A DNA stretch of 64,000 bases from Undibacterium parvum (GTDB taxonomy: Bacteria; Pseudomonadota; Gammaproteobacteria; Burkholderiales; Burkholderiaceae_D), in contig NZ_CP034464.1 in the NCBI RefSeq assembly GCF_003955735.1, positions 744,001 through 808,000 on the forward strand, given 5' to 3'. The notes under the pieces are model-generated. The model was given only the letters and a program-made list of their open reading frames with translations. It had not been told where the DNA came from and searched no databases. Numbering within the stretch: the first letter of the stretch is position 1; every line of letters starts with the position of its first letter. A program made the translations under genes and the position numbers. This document shows positions 52,306-61,789 of this stretch, piece after piece.

Positions 52306-55056
52306 TTAAAACTTATAGTTCGCGCCAAACAGGACAACGCGGCCATACTTGGCGTATTCCAATTGACGGTCTTTGCTATTGGCATAGGTTTCGTAAGCTG
52401 CATTGGTCAGATTATTCACTTGCAACAACAGGCCCAATCCTTTGAAAGTACCCTCTTCAAACGTGTATCCGATTTGGAAATCAGTGACGTTCTCGCCGAC
52501 TACGTAACGCAATTGACGATCACCATTGAATTTACCGATTTCACCAACATAATCAGAACGACGACGCTGACTGATACGTGTAGAGAAACCATGCTTCTCG
52601 TAGTAAATTGTGACGTTCGATACATTTTTCGACAAGCCAGGCAATTGAATTTTACCGATAGTATCGTTGACCTGTGCAATATCGATAGTACTTTCGCTAA
52701 TTGTCGTGCTACCAGAAATACCGAAGCCATCTAAAGCAGATGAGAACATGCTAAATGGCACGGAAGCGGACAATTCCATCCCTTTCAGCACGCCACCATT
52801 ACCGTTGTAGGGCGCAGTGTATTGTCCCATATTGGTAATTGCGTTAGTACCGGCCGTGAACGCCGAGAAGTCACGCGTCTGCGACAAATTATAGATGTAG
52901 GTACTGAGGTTTTTGTAGAATAAGGCAGCTGCAAAATAGGCCTTATTACCAAAGTATTTTTCATACGAAATATCAAACGCAGTTGCACGCCATGGATCGA
53001 GTTTCGCATTACCACCGCTACCGCTAGGCAAGAAAGTTCCCTTGTCGACGTGGAAGTCAAAACCTGAATTTAGCTGATCCAGACGTGGCCGCGCGATCTG
53101 CTTGGCGACACCGAAACGCAAAGTCTGCTGATCGGCAAAACCGAACGCCAGATTCATGCTCGGTAATGTGTCGTTGTATGTCTTACCGTCATTGACTGGC
53201 GACAAAGTACCGTTAGGATTGGACACTTGCGATGCCGAAGATTGATCGGTGCTGATAAATTGCAAACCGACGTTACCGCGTAGCGTGGCAGAACCGATCT
53301 GTGATTCAATATTTGCTTTAGCGTAGGCGGTAGTGATTTTTTCAGTCACATCCCAGGCACGCGATGCTGCTTCATTGTTCGTCTTATTGTTTGTAACAGG
53401 GTCAAAATACTTGGCGATCACACCAGGTACATTCCAAGACGGAACCACGCCGCTACCTGCAAAACCTAAATTAACCGGTGCGTACAAAAGGTCGTTAGAA
53501 ATAGTTGGCGTTCCTTTTGCAAACAAATCGCCTTCCGGTTGACGCTTAGACTTGGTTCTGTCGCTGAAATTCACACCGACATCGATATCGCTAAAGATGC
53601 TTTCCAACATAGTCGGCGACGGCAAAGTGGCGGCCAACTTAAAGCTCTTCAACTCATCTTCTACGCTAGGCGCACGGGTGCTGCCGTAACCATAAATCGT
53701 ATTACCTGTGTATAACTGCGAGGCGTCGCTGTAATTCAATTTACCAGACAAGGTCGCAAAATTACCCGGAGCCCAACCGACCGTCAAGGCAGGATCATTT
53801 AATGCGCCGCCTGTAGGATTTCTCAGTTGCAGGTTATTTTCAAGATAGTATTCATCACGTTTTGCGTGCGAATAATTCATGTCCGCAAACAAGGACCAGT
53901 TATCGAACTTAAACTTATTGCCCCAACCGACAGTGCGGATCTCATCCTCACGTTTGTTGTACTGACCACGCACCAGCGGGTAAGCACCGCTGGCAGTGCC
54001 GCCCAACAGAGTGCCATTGGCGATCGTCACCGCATCGTATTTAAAACCTTGTGGATTATTGCTACCGTTGTAACCACCCAAATTCGCTTCGAATTGATTA
54101 TTGGTATCTTCTTGTTTAAATTTGGAAGCAAACACATCCAGCGTGCTGCGCCATACTTTAGAGGGACGGTATTCAAGCACACCGACAAAGCCGGTACGCT
54201 TCAGAGTACCGCTTTTGGCCAGAGATTTAACACCGGCAGTGATGAAAGTTCCAGCGGGCACACCGGAGACTGAACTCTGGCTGAATGGCTCATAAGTACC
54301 TGTTTCGTTATCCAAAATAGGAGAAGACAGATCGGCAATACCAAGTGCCAAACCAATAGTACGATCGGCAAATTGATCGATGTAGCTAACACTAAAGCGG
54401 TGCCCGGTGTCTTTAGTATCGGCAATCGATCCCAAAGAATTTTTCTCGCCACGGACATTAATTGAAACCGTACGTCCAGGAAAATCCAAAGGACGTACCA
54501 CTTGCATATCGATGGTTCCTGACAGACCCTGCCCAACCAAACCCGCATCTGGAGTCTTATACACGGTAACACCGCTGAGCAACTCAGACGGATACTGATC
54601 AAATTCTACACTGCGATTATCACCAGTACTAACTTGCTCGCGACCGTTCAATAATGTGGTTGCAAAATCAGGCGACAAACCACGCACGCTGATCACCTGG
54701 GCACGACCACCAACACGCTGCGCAGCCAAACCAGGCAAACGAGCGATAGACTCAGCGATACTTGTATCTGGCAACTTACCGATATCTTCGGCAGAAACCG
54801 CTTCAACGATAGAGTTGGAATTTTTCTTTACCGAGATAGCTGCCTCAATACCGCGACGAATACCGGTCACAACCACAACATTTTCTACTGCTCCAGCATC
54901 ATTTTTGACGGCTTCGGCTTGCTGCGCGAATGCAGTACCGGTGGCTGTTGACAGCAAGACCGCGCATCCGGCAGCGATCGGTGTCATCCGCAAAACTAGA
55001 GCATTCAAACCAGATAAGCGCTTCTGCTGCGCCTGCTTATTTTCTAAATGTTTCAT
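52306..55056 (-). CDS. TonB-dependent receptor, MalA-like maltodextrin type
   Basis: The 916-residue protein has a signal peptide ending near GTAFA/QQ, the TonB-box region NVVVVTGIRRGIEAAI, the plug domain (EDIGKLPDTSIAESIARLPG, AQRVGGRAQVISVRG) and a barrel ending YGRVVLFGANYKF. The VVTGIRRGIEAA...KLPDxSIAESLxRLPG pattern is that of the Caulobacter/Xanthomonas sugar receptors, including MalA. The neighbours (MFS permease, amylase, glucosidases) support maltodextrin as cargo. Upstream of the ATG (good GGAGAG) lie one TGTAG-N5-CTACA site and two LacI-type sites. Confidence 0.93.
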   Translation of the reverse strand: MKHLENKQAQQKRLSGLNALVLRMTPIAAGCAVLLSTATGTAFAQQAEAVKNDAGAVENVVVVTGIRRGIEAAISVKKNSNSIVEAVSAEDIGKLPDTSIAESIARLPGLAAQRVGGRAQVISVRGLSPDFATTLLNGREQVSTGDNRSVEFDQYPSELLSGVTVYKTPDAGLVGQGLSGTIDMQVVRPLDFPGRTVSINVRGEKNSLGSIADTKDTGHRFSVSYIDQFADRTIGLALGIADLSSPILDNETGTYEPFSQSSVSGVPAGTFITAGVKSLAKSGTLKRTGFVGVLEYRPSKVWRSTLDVFASKFKQEDTNNQFEANLGGYNGSNNPQGFKYDAVTIANGTLLGGTASGAYPLVRGQYNKREDEIRTVGWGNKFKFDNWSLFADMNYSHAKRDEYYLENNLQLRNPTGGALNDPALTVGWAPGNFATLSGKLNYSDASQLYTGNTIYGYGSTRAPSVEDELKSFKLAATLPSPTMLESIFSDIDVGVNFSDRTKSKRQPEGDLFAKGTPTISNDLLYAPVNLGFAGSGVVPSWNVPGVIAKYFDPVTNNKTNNEAASRAWDVTEKITTAYAKANIESQIGSATLRGNVGLQFISTDQSSASQVSNPNGTLSPVNDGKTYNDTLPSMNLAFGFADQQTLRFGVAKQIARPRLDQLNSGFDFHVDKGTFLPSGSGGNAKLDPWRATAFDISYEKYFGNKAYFAAALFYKNLSTYIYNLSQTRDFSAFTAGTNAITNMGQYTAPYNGNGGVLKGMELSASVPFSMFSSALDGFGISGSTTISESTIDIAQVNDTIGKIQLPGLSKNVSNVTIYYEKHGFSTRISQRRRSDYVGEIGKFNGDRQLRYVVGENVTDFQIGYTFEEGTFKGLGLLLQVNNLTNAAYETYANSKDRQLEYAKYGRVVLFGANYKF

Positions 55057-55306
55057 TCATCTCTCCAATTTATTTTTATATAAATGCTTATACCAGGGAT
55101 AGTGCGCGACCTTGGCAACTTACCCAACGCCATCAGAACTTAATTCATTTCACTGAACTTAGAATTAAATATCTAAACCAGAGTTTGTACTAAAACTAAA
55201 TTTAGTGTCAATCAATAAGAGCTAAAAAAATCACATTAATTAGCAATTTTATCGAAACATACACTATACATGTCTCACAAAAGCCACGATTTCACTCAAA
55301 ACGCTA

Positions 55307-55321
55307 TGTAGTCAAACTACA
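55307..55321. promoter_or_regulatory. TGTAG-N5-CTACA operator before the TonB receptor gene
   Basis: TGTAGTCAAACTACA has perfect 6-base arms (TGTAGT/ACTACA), the best instance in the window. Confidence 0.7.
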
Positions 55322-55360
55322 CAACATTAAAAATAATATCAAAGTATAACCAGATTTTTC

Positions 55361-55403
55361 AAAGCGCTTGCATTATCAATTGGCGAAAAATCCAAAGCGC
55401 TTT
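55361..55403. promoter_or_regulatory. Two LacI-type operators before the TonB receptor gene
   Basis: AAAGCGCTTG (55361-55370) and AAAGCGCTTT (55394-55403) are spaced 33 bases apart, about three helical turns, which would place two LacI dimers on the same face of the DNA. Confidence 0.65.
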
Positions 55404-55788
55404 AATTTTTTCACGAAAATTTGTAGTGCGTCTCGCAACGTACTCAATTGAATGCTTTAGCTAAGCGCCACTACTTAAGCATAAGCTCAAACACCGGGAA
55501 ATATTTCACTTACTTGCCGTCACAAGCGAGTCACAAGCGAGTCACAAACTAATCTCAAGCAGAGCTACCGCTGTATTTGCCAACCACGTGAGTTTAAAAA
55601 ACTCAGAATTGCCCACACAAAATTCATCCATCTACAGGCAATCCCCAAAAAAAAATTAACCATCAAAATGCGGGTTTAGACTTGATCTATTTGATGGGTG
55701 CAGCAAACCTTGGCAAGCGAAATTAGGATATATAAATCCAGACATTCGCCTTACAATATCGCCAGATCTAGGTAAAAAAAGGAATGCA

Positions 55789-56271
55789 GTGTCTTACAAA
55801 ACGATATTGGCCGACGAAGCCGCCACCCAAGCATTAGGAAAAAGTTTAGCGCCTTGCTTACTGCCGGGACTGAGCATCCATCTACATGGAGACTTGGGAG
55901 CGGGCAAAACCGCTTTGACGCGCGCCATCTTACATGCGGCGGGTCATCAAGGGCACGTCAAGAGTCCAACCTATACACTAGTCGAACCCTATCAGATCAG
56001 CATCAAACAACGGGCCGTGACGCTACTTCATTTTGATCTCTATCGCATGCTCAGCCCGGAAGAATTTTTGGAAGCGGGATTTCGCGAAGAGTTCAACGAT
56101 AACAATATTTGCATCGTCGAGTGGTCGGAAAAGGCCGCAGGCATACTCCCGCCGCCCGATCTACATATTTTTTTAAGCATCGCAGGCCATGGACGTAAGG
56201 TAGAATTGCAAGCCTTGTCCGACAAAGGTAATGAATGTCTAGCACTACTGCGCTTCGCACCCAATCTGTAA
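55789..56271 (+). CDS. tsaE: tRNA threonylcarbamoyladenosine biosynthesis ATPase TsaE
   Basis: The 160-residue P-loop ATPase helps make the t6A base of tRNAs together with TsaB/TsaD. The Walker A is HGDLGAGKTALTRAIL; VKSPTYTLVEPY, HFDLYRMLSPEEFLEAGF and IVEWSEKA complete the family pattern. The start is GTG at 55789 behind AAAAAGGA. It overlaps amiC by 37 bases, so the two are coupled, as in many proteobacteria. Confidence 0.95.
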   Translation: MSYKTILADEAATQALGKSLAPCLLPGLSIHLHGDLGAGKTALTRAILHAAGHQGHVKSPTYTLVEPYQISIKQRAVTLLHFDLYRMLSPEEFLEAGFREEFNDNNICIVEWSEKAAGILPPPDLHIFLSIAGHGRKVELQALSDKGNECLALLRFAPNL

Positions 56272-57569
56272 CTGCAAAAACACGTCGCACGCTGCTGAAA
56301 GCGACGAGTACTTTACTCATTTCAGTACTAGTTCCATCACTGGCCAGAGCGGCACAAATACTGGCGGTGCGGGTCTGGCCGGCCAGTGATTACACCCGCG
56401 TCACGCTAGAGAACGATAGCGAACTCAAGACCAGCCATTTCACGGTAAAAGATCCGGAACGATTGGTGGTTGACATAGAAGGCCTGGAACTAAACCCCAC
56501 CTTAAAACAACTGGTGGCGAAAATTCAAGCGAACGACCCGTATATCAAGCAAGTACGGGTCGGGCAAAATCGTCCGAATGTGGTCAGGTTGGTATTTGAC
56601 TTAAAAGAAGAAGTTAGCCCTCAAGTATTTAGCTTGCAACCTGTCGGTAGCTATAAGCATAGACTGGTATTCGATCTGTACCCGGCTAATCCACCCGACC
56701 CGATTGCCGCCCTGATAGAAAAAGGCGACTGGCACAAAATTACTGAGAAAGAATTCCCCTTAGCTAAAGTCGATCCAAAAATTGCCTCGCTACCAGAAAT
56801 ACAGCCCCAGGCCTCTGCCCCAGATGCAGATAAGAGTCACTCCAAAGCACCGGCTTTAATACGCATGATCACGATTGCAATTGACCCTGGCCACGGCGGT
56901 GAAGACCCTGGCGCCTTAGGGCATGGTGGCAGTCGCGAAAAAGACGTGGTACTCGCAATCGCCAAGCGATTAAAAGAAAAAATTGAGCAGCAGCCAAATA
57001 TGCGGGTGATGCTAACGCGCGACGCCGATTATTTTGTGCCGCTTAATATCCGAGTGCAAAAAGCCAGGAATGTACAAGCTGATCTGTTTATGTCAATACA
57101 CGCTGACGCCTTTGTAGAATCCAGTGCGCGTGGCTCTTCGGTCTTCGTCTTATCCGACAAGGGTGCCAGCTCAACCGCAGCGCGTTGGCTGGCGAATAAA
57201 GAAAATGCGGCCGACTTGATCGGCGGCGTAAATCTAAAGAGCCACGACAAGCAACTCGCTAGTGTCTTACTCGATTTATCCACCACGGCACAGATCAACG
57301 ACAGCCTCAAGCTGGGCAAAGTGGTCTTGAGTGAAATTGGCGGCATCAATCGCCTGCACAAAGGATCAGTTGAGCAGGCTGGGTTTGCGGTATTAAAAGC
57401 GCCGGATATCCCCAGTATTTTGATAGAAACCGCCTTCATCTCCAACCCTGAAGAAGAGGCTAGGTTAACTGACGAGAGTTATCAGGACAAGATGGCCGAT
57501 GCCATCGTCAAGGGTATTAAAAAATATTTTTCCAAAAATCCACCACTGGCAAAAAACAAGCTGACCTAG
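56235..57569 (+). CDS. amiC: N-acetylmuramoyl-L-alanine amidase
   Basis: The 444-residue periplasmic amidase splits daughter-cell peptidoglycan. It has a Tat-like signal (TRRTLLKATSTLLISV), an AMIN domain (about 40-140) and an Amidase_3 zinc domain (about 215-435). Zinc-site marks are TIAIDPGHGGEDPGA, SIHADAFVESSARG and ILIETAFISNPEEE. The start overlaps the end of tsaE. Confidence 0.94.
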   Translation: MSSTTALRTQSVTAKTRRTLLKATSTLLISVLVPSLARAAQILAVRVWPASDYTRVTLENDSELKTSHFTVKDPERLVVDIEGLELNPTLKQLVAKIQANDPYIKQVRVGQNRPNVVRLVFDLKEEVSPQVFSLQPVGSYKHRLVFDLYPANPPDPIAALIEKGDWHKITEKEFPLAKVDPKIASLPEIQPQASAPDADKSHSKAPALIRMITIAIDPGHGGEDPGALGHGGSREKDVVLAIAKRLKEKIEQQPNMRVMLTRDADYFVPLNIRVQKARNVQADLFMSIHADAFVESSARGSSVFVLSDKGASSTAARWLANKENAADLIGGVNLKSHDKQLASVLLDLSTTAQINDSLKLGKVVLSEIGGINRLHKGSVEQAGFAVLKAPDIPSILIETAFISNPEEEARLTDESYQDKMADAIVKGIKKYFSKNPPLAKNKLT

Positions 57570-57623
57570 AGACTCAGCGCAAGGCTAAGGTGTCAGAGCT
57601 AGACCTTAGTCGATGCCAAGCTA

Positions 57624-57950
57624 TTAGACTTGCGCATCCGAGTCGCAAGCGGTGTCGGCAGCAACCCAACGCGCCACCAAAAACCGAAACGGCCTTTGGG
57701 CAACCCTGGGCAAGAAGCGCAGATAGTTGGATGGCTCTAGCAACATGCCACACCGATACTGCCGTTTAGCCGCCGACCATACCAGCGCCTGGCAAGCGCC
57801 GCGAAATTGCCACAAAAACACCCTGGCAACCGGGCAAGGTTCGGAGGCACAACAAACACCACAAGCGTTACAAGCCTGACCAGGCTGAGGCTTGGTCGCA
57901 GCTTCTGGCTGCAACCAAATCAAACGGCGCTCAGGCTTCAGGCTTGGCAC
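57624..57950 (-). CDS. YkgJ-like cysteine-cluster protein
   Basis: The 108-residue protein contains CNACGVCCASEPCPVA, a compact Cys cluster of the type that binds a metal or Fe-S cluster, followed by a hydrophobic AARK-type C-terminal half. Function unknown. It is convergent with amiC. Confidence 0.78.
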   Translation of the reverse strand: MPSLKPERRLIWLQPEAATKPQPGQACNACGVCCASEPCPVARVFLWQFRGACQALVWSAAKRQYRCGMLLEPSNYLRFLPRVAQRPFRFLVARWVAADTACDSDAQV

Positions 57951-57974
57951 ATGGCACCTGTTTTTTGCTTAGAA

Positions 57975-58625
57975 TTAACTACGGCTCTTAGTCATGCTTT
58001 TAGTGAGTTTCCAGAGTGCCCCCAAAACCACAGGAATGACCGCAGCACCAACCCCCACCAAAACAATCACATTAAGATGATCACGCACAAATGGGATATT
58101 CCCAAAGAAATAACCACTGAGTACCAGAGAGAGCACCCATAACAGAGCACCGGCCACGTTATAAAACTGAAAGGTCCTGTGCGTCATATCGGAAAAGCCC
58201 GCGACAAACGGTGCAAAGGTACGCACCAAAGGCACGAAACGCGCCAGCACCACGGTCTTACCACCATGTTTTTCATAAAATTCATGGGTTTTTTTCAAGG
58301 CGTTTTTATCTATCCACTTATGATCTTTTTCCATGATTTTATGGCCGATCAAACTACCTATCCAGTAATTGATCGAATTCCCAGAAACAGACGCAATAAT
58401 CAGCAAGATGATCACCAACCAGGGATTCATGGCACCAGTCGCACTAAAAGTGCCGGCAATGAATAACAGCGAATCTCCTGGTAAAAATGGGAAGATAACG
58501 AATGCAGTCTCACAAAAAACGATCGCGAACAAGACCGCGTAGACTAGCGTTCCGTAATTTTCTATAACGTACTTCAATGATTTATCAGCATGCAAAATCA
58601 TGCTAAAGAATTCCATAAAATCCAT
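57975..58625 (-). CDS. DedA-family inner-membrane protein
   Basis: The ~216-residue membrane protein has the SNARE-associated/DedA pattern: FPFLPGDSLLFIAG, SVSGNSINYWIGSLIG, VLARFVPLVRTFAPFVAG and several membrane helices. DedA proteins help flip or recycle undecaprenyl phosphate and keep membrane potential. I chose the ATG at 58625, with AGGAG before it. It is divergent from mutL over 74 bases. Confidence 0.93.
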   Translation of the reverse strand: MDFMEFFSMILHADKSLKYVIENYGTLVYAVLFAIVFCETAFVIFPFLPGDSLLFIAGTFSATGAMNPWLVIILLIIASVSGNSINYWIGSLIGHKIMEKDHKWIDKNALKKTHEFYEKHGGKTVVLARFVPLVRTFAPFVAGFSDMTHRTFQFYNVAGALLWVLSLVLSGYFFGNIPFVRDHLNVIVLVGVGAAVIPVVLGALWKLTKSMTKSRS

Positions 58626-58699
58626 AATTCTCCTTGGTTGCGGCGTCATCATACACTAGCTCGGACATTTCTAAACACGGACAAAGGTATAATCACGGC

Positions 58700-60583
58700 A
58701 TGAACGCGATACTTACTCCACACCGCCCCATCCAGGCCCTTCCGGATCATCTCATTTCACAAATCGCAGCAGGCGAAGTGGTGGAACGACCCTCTGCCGT
58801 GGTCAAAGAATTGCTCGAAAATGCCTTGGATGCGGGGGCGTCGAACATCACCATACGACTAGAAGAAGGTGGAGTTAAACGCATCGCAATTGCCGACAAT
58901 GGGCGCGGCATACCGGCCGATCAACTACCACTGGCAGTCGAGCGGCACGCCACTTCTAAAATCGCGTCATTAGAAGAGTTGGAAAATGTTGCCACCCTAG
59001 GCTTTCGCGGTGAAGCGCTGGCCTCGATAGCATCCGTGGCGGTATTGACCTTGACCACGCGCACTGCCGATGGGGCGCATGCATGGCAAATAGAGGGTGG
59101 CAAAATTACTCCTGCTTCGGGAGCGCAAGGCACCACGGTCGACGTGCAGGATCTGTATTACAACACTCCCGCCAGACGCAAATTTCTTAAATCTGATCAA
59201 ACTGAATTTGGCCATTGCGCCGAGGTAGTGCGCAGGATTGCATTAGCCCGTCCAGATGTCGCATTTTCTTTATCGCACAATGGCAAAACGGTCGATCATT
59301 GGATGGCGACTCCGATTTCCAAGCGTAGCGCGAGCATTTTGGGCGAAGCTTTTGCAAATGCCAGACTAGCACTAGACGAGAGCGCCGGGCCTTTGCGCCT
59401 CCATGGTTACATAGGCTTACCTACTGCTTCAAAAGGACGGGCAGACGCGCAGTTTTTTTACGTCAATGGCCGTTTTGTTCGTGATAAATTACTTACCCAT
59501 GCCGTGCGCGCTGCCTACCAAGATGTTTTACACGGCGACCGCTATCCATCGTATGTGATCGCCCTGGATCTCGATCCTGCCTTGGTCGACGTCAATGTCC
59601 ATCCTTCAAAAATTGAAGTACGCTTCCGCGACAGTCGTGCTGTACATCAGTTTGTATTCCACGCAGTACATAGGGCGTTGGCACAAACCTCCGCGACAGC
59701 CTTCGGTACTGTGCCGGCACCTGCCACCGCAAACTTAGCGGACACTAGCCAGCCTGGCAATGGAAAACTGCCTTGGGTAGGCGGCGAACAAACCAGTTTC
59801 TCAGCCCAGTTTGCAGCACCCTCCGCTAGCGGCAACTATCAGGATTACAGCCAAAGTTTCAGACGTACTGAGCAAGATGGAGTGGCGCAAACTACCACGA
59901 GCTACGGTGCTTTATTTAACAATCCTGGTGCAGCGTTACATGATCAGAACAATTTCTCAACGGGCGGTGTCGCCGCCTCGCATCAACTGAGCAATGATGA
60001 ATACCCCTTAGGTTTTGCTTTGGCCCAGCTACATGGCGTGTATGTGCTGGCGCAAAATGCCAAGGGTTTAATCCTGGTAGATATGCATGCGGCCCACGAA
60101 CGCATTCTGTATGAGCAACTGAAGAACGCCTTAAATGAGGATGCCATGTCGGTGCAAGCACTGCTGATACCGATTACATTTTATGCGGATGCAATTGAAG
60201 TCGCGACTGCCACGGACAACGCTGAAGTTTTGCGCTCATTGGGCTTTGATATTGCGGCGATTTCACCCACCACGCTAGCGGTACGCTCTATCCCTGCACT
60301 GCTAAAGAATGCCGACGCGCAAACTTTGGCACGCGATGTCTTACGTGATGTGCGTGAATTCGGTGGTTCTAGAGTATTGATAGACAGACGCAATGAATTA
60401 CTCGGCACGCTAGCCTGCCATACCGCAGTGCGCGCCAATCGCAGCCTCACCACGCCAGAGATGAACGCGCTATTACGCCAGATGGAACAAACGGAACGGG
60501 CTGATCAATGCAATCATGGTCGCCCGACTTGGGTGCAACTAGGTTTAAATGATCTTGATCGTCTGTTTTTACGCGGCCAATAA
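58700..60583 (+). CDS. mutL: DNA mismatch repair protein MutL
   Basis: The 627-residue GHKL ATPase links MutS recognition to strand cutting. N-terminal ATPase marks are AAGEVVERPSAVVKELLENA, DNGRGIPADQ and GFRGEALASIASV. The C-terminal domain has VDMHAAHERILYE (about residues 461-473), which fits the DQHA-x2-E-x4-E nuclease motif of MutL proteins without MutH. The ATG at 58700 is preferred over the open frame at 58634, which would overlap the divergent dedA start. miaA follows after about 80 bases. Confidence 0.96.
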   Translation: MNAILTPHRPIQALPDHLISQIAAGEVVERPSAVVKELLENALDAGASNITIRLEEGGVKRIAIADNGRGIPADQLPLAVERHATSKIASLEELENVATLGFRGEALASIASVAVLTLTTRTADGAHAWQIEGGKITPASGAQGTTVDVQDLYYNTPARRKFLKSDQTEFGHCAEVVRRIALARPDVAFSLSHNGKTVDHWMATPISKRSASILGEAFANARLALDESAGPLRLHGYIGLPTASKGRADAQFFYVNGRFVRDKLLTHAVRAAYQDVLHGDRYPSYVIALDLDPALVDVNVHPSKIEVRFRDSRAVHQFVFHAVHRALAQTSATAFGTVPAPATANLADTSQPGNGKLPWVGGEQTSFSAQFAAPSASGNYQDYSQSFRRTEQDGVAQTTTSYGALFNNPGAALHDQNNFSTGGVAASHQLSNDEYPLGFALAQLHGVYVLAQNAKGLILVDMHAAHERILYEQLKNALNEDAMSVQALLIPITFYADAIEVATATDNAEVLRSLGFDIAAISPTTLAVRSIPALLKNADAQTLARDVLRDVREFGGSRVLIDRRNELLGTLACHTAVRANRSLTTPEMNALLRQMEQTERADQCNHGRPTWVQLGLNDLDRLFLRGQ

Positions 60584-60661
60584 ATATCCGCCGATAGCAG
60601 TTAAGCGCAAGCATTTGCACGCAATCGTGTAGCAACACATTTTTTAAGAATAATTTATCGC

Positions 60662-61615
60662 ATGCTGGACCAGCAAATTCCAAATACTAAAATCCTCGCC
60701 ATCATGGGGCCAACCGCATCCGGAAAAACCGCGGCTGCGCTGGCGATCGCCAAGCATACGCCGTCAGAAATAATTTCGGTAGACTCGGCTCTGGTGTATC
60801 GCGAAATGAATATAGGAACGGCTAAGCCCAGCGCCGCCGAACTAGCATCGGTACCGCACCACCTGATCGACATTATCTCGCCAGCAGAATCGTATTCAGT
60901 CGCCCAGTTTCTGCTCGATACCAAACGTTTGGTAACAGAAATTCAGCACAGAGGAAACCTACCTATCCTGGTAGGCGGCACCATGATGTACTTTAACGCC
61001 TTAATCAAGGGCCTGGACGATTTACCAGTGGCCGATCCTAGCATACGTGCCAAGCTGGATGACGAGGCAAGGAGATCGGGCATACCAGCCTTGCATGCAC
61101 GCTTAGCCAGCATAGATCCGATTACTGCAGCTAGACTAAAGCCCAACGACAGTCAACGCATACAGCGCGCGCTGGAGATTTACACCATCACTGGCGTCAG
61201 CATGTCGACACTACTGGCGCAGCAAACCAAGGCTGCAGCACCGTTTCAGATGTTGGCTTTGTCGCTGGAACCATCTGATCGCAGCGTGCTGCATCAACGC
61301 ATTAGCGATCGCTTCGACATCATGCTAGAACAGGGTTTATTGGACGAAGTCCGTCAATTACGTCTACGCGGCGATCTGCATGCCAATCTGCCGTCTATGC
61401 GTTGCGTAGGCTATCGCCAGGCATGGGAACATTTAGAGGGCTTGTGTGATAAACAGCAGATGCGCGAACTCGGCATCATTGCAACCCGCCAGTTGGTTAA
61501 GCGCCAATTGACCTGGCTCCGCTCTATGCCGGAGCGCATCGTCATCGATTGCCTTGCGACAAATCCTAGTGCGGAAATTTTACGTCACGCCGAGCTAGAA
61601 GGTCTTATCCATTGA
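60662..61615 (+). CDS. miaA: tRNA dimethylallyltransferase
   Basis: The 317-residue enzyme isopentenylates A37 of tRNAs reading UNN codons. P-loop [64 protein letters not shown] and [15 protein letters not shown] are all present. mutL-miaA adjacency is classical in Proteobacteria. Confidence 0.97.
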   Translation: MLDQQIPNTKILAIMGPTASGKTAAALAIAKHTPSEIISVDSALVYREMNIGTAKPSAAELASVPHHLIDIISPAESYSVAQFLLDTKRLVTEIQHRGNLPILVGGTMMYFNALIKGLDDLPVADPSIRAKLDDEARRSGIPALHARLASIDPITAARLKPNDSQRIQRALEIYTITGVSMSTLLAQQTKAAAPFQMLALSLEPSDRSVLHQRISDRFDIMLEQGLLDEVRQLRLRGDLHANLPSMRCVGYRQAWEHLEGLCDKQQMRELGIIATRQLVKRQLTWLRSMPERIVIDCLATNPSAEILRHAELEGLIH

Positions 61616-61789
61616 GTCCGCTGAGCGAAGCGCGCCATGTTAAATTTAGTCAAATGAATTACTAAATACCCACGTCAAGTAATAAGTTTTGTAACAGCAC
61701 CGACATATTTCTTGACGCTAGAAACCAGGCTTGCGTACACTCTCAAGCTTCCTTGCACACTCGATCATAACGATCCAATTTTGTCGCCT

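Larger units (their letters stand above)
55057..55788. other. Long divergent regulatory region between the receptor gene and tsaE
   Basis: The 732 bases hold three operators: 55307-55321, 55361-55370 and 55394-55403. They sit 250-340 bases upstream of the receptor ATG, so a long 5' leader is implied. A tandem 11-mer (GTCACAAGCGA twice, then GTCACAAACTA, 55519-55551) lies nearer tsaE. No credible gene was seen. Confidence 0.7.

Noticed and set aside
55519..55551. Three tandem 11-mers as a CRISPR-like or iteron array
   Set aside because: Too few and too short, without spacers or a replication gene; probably a small slippage repeat.
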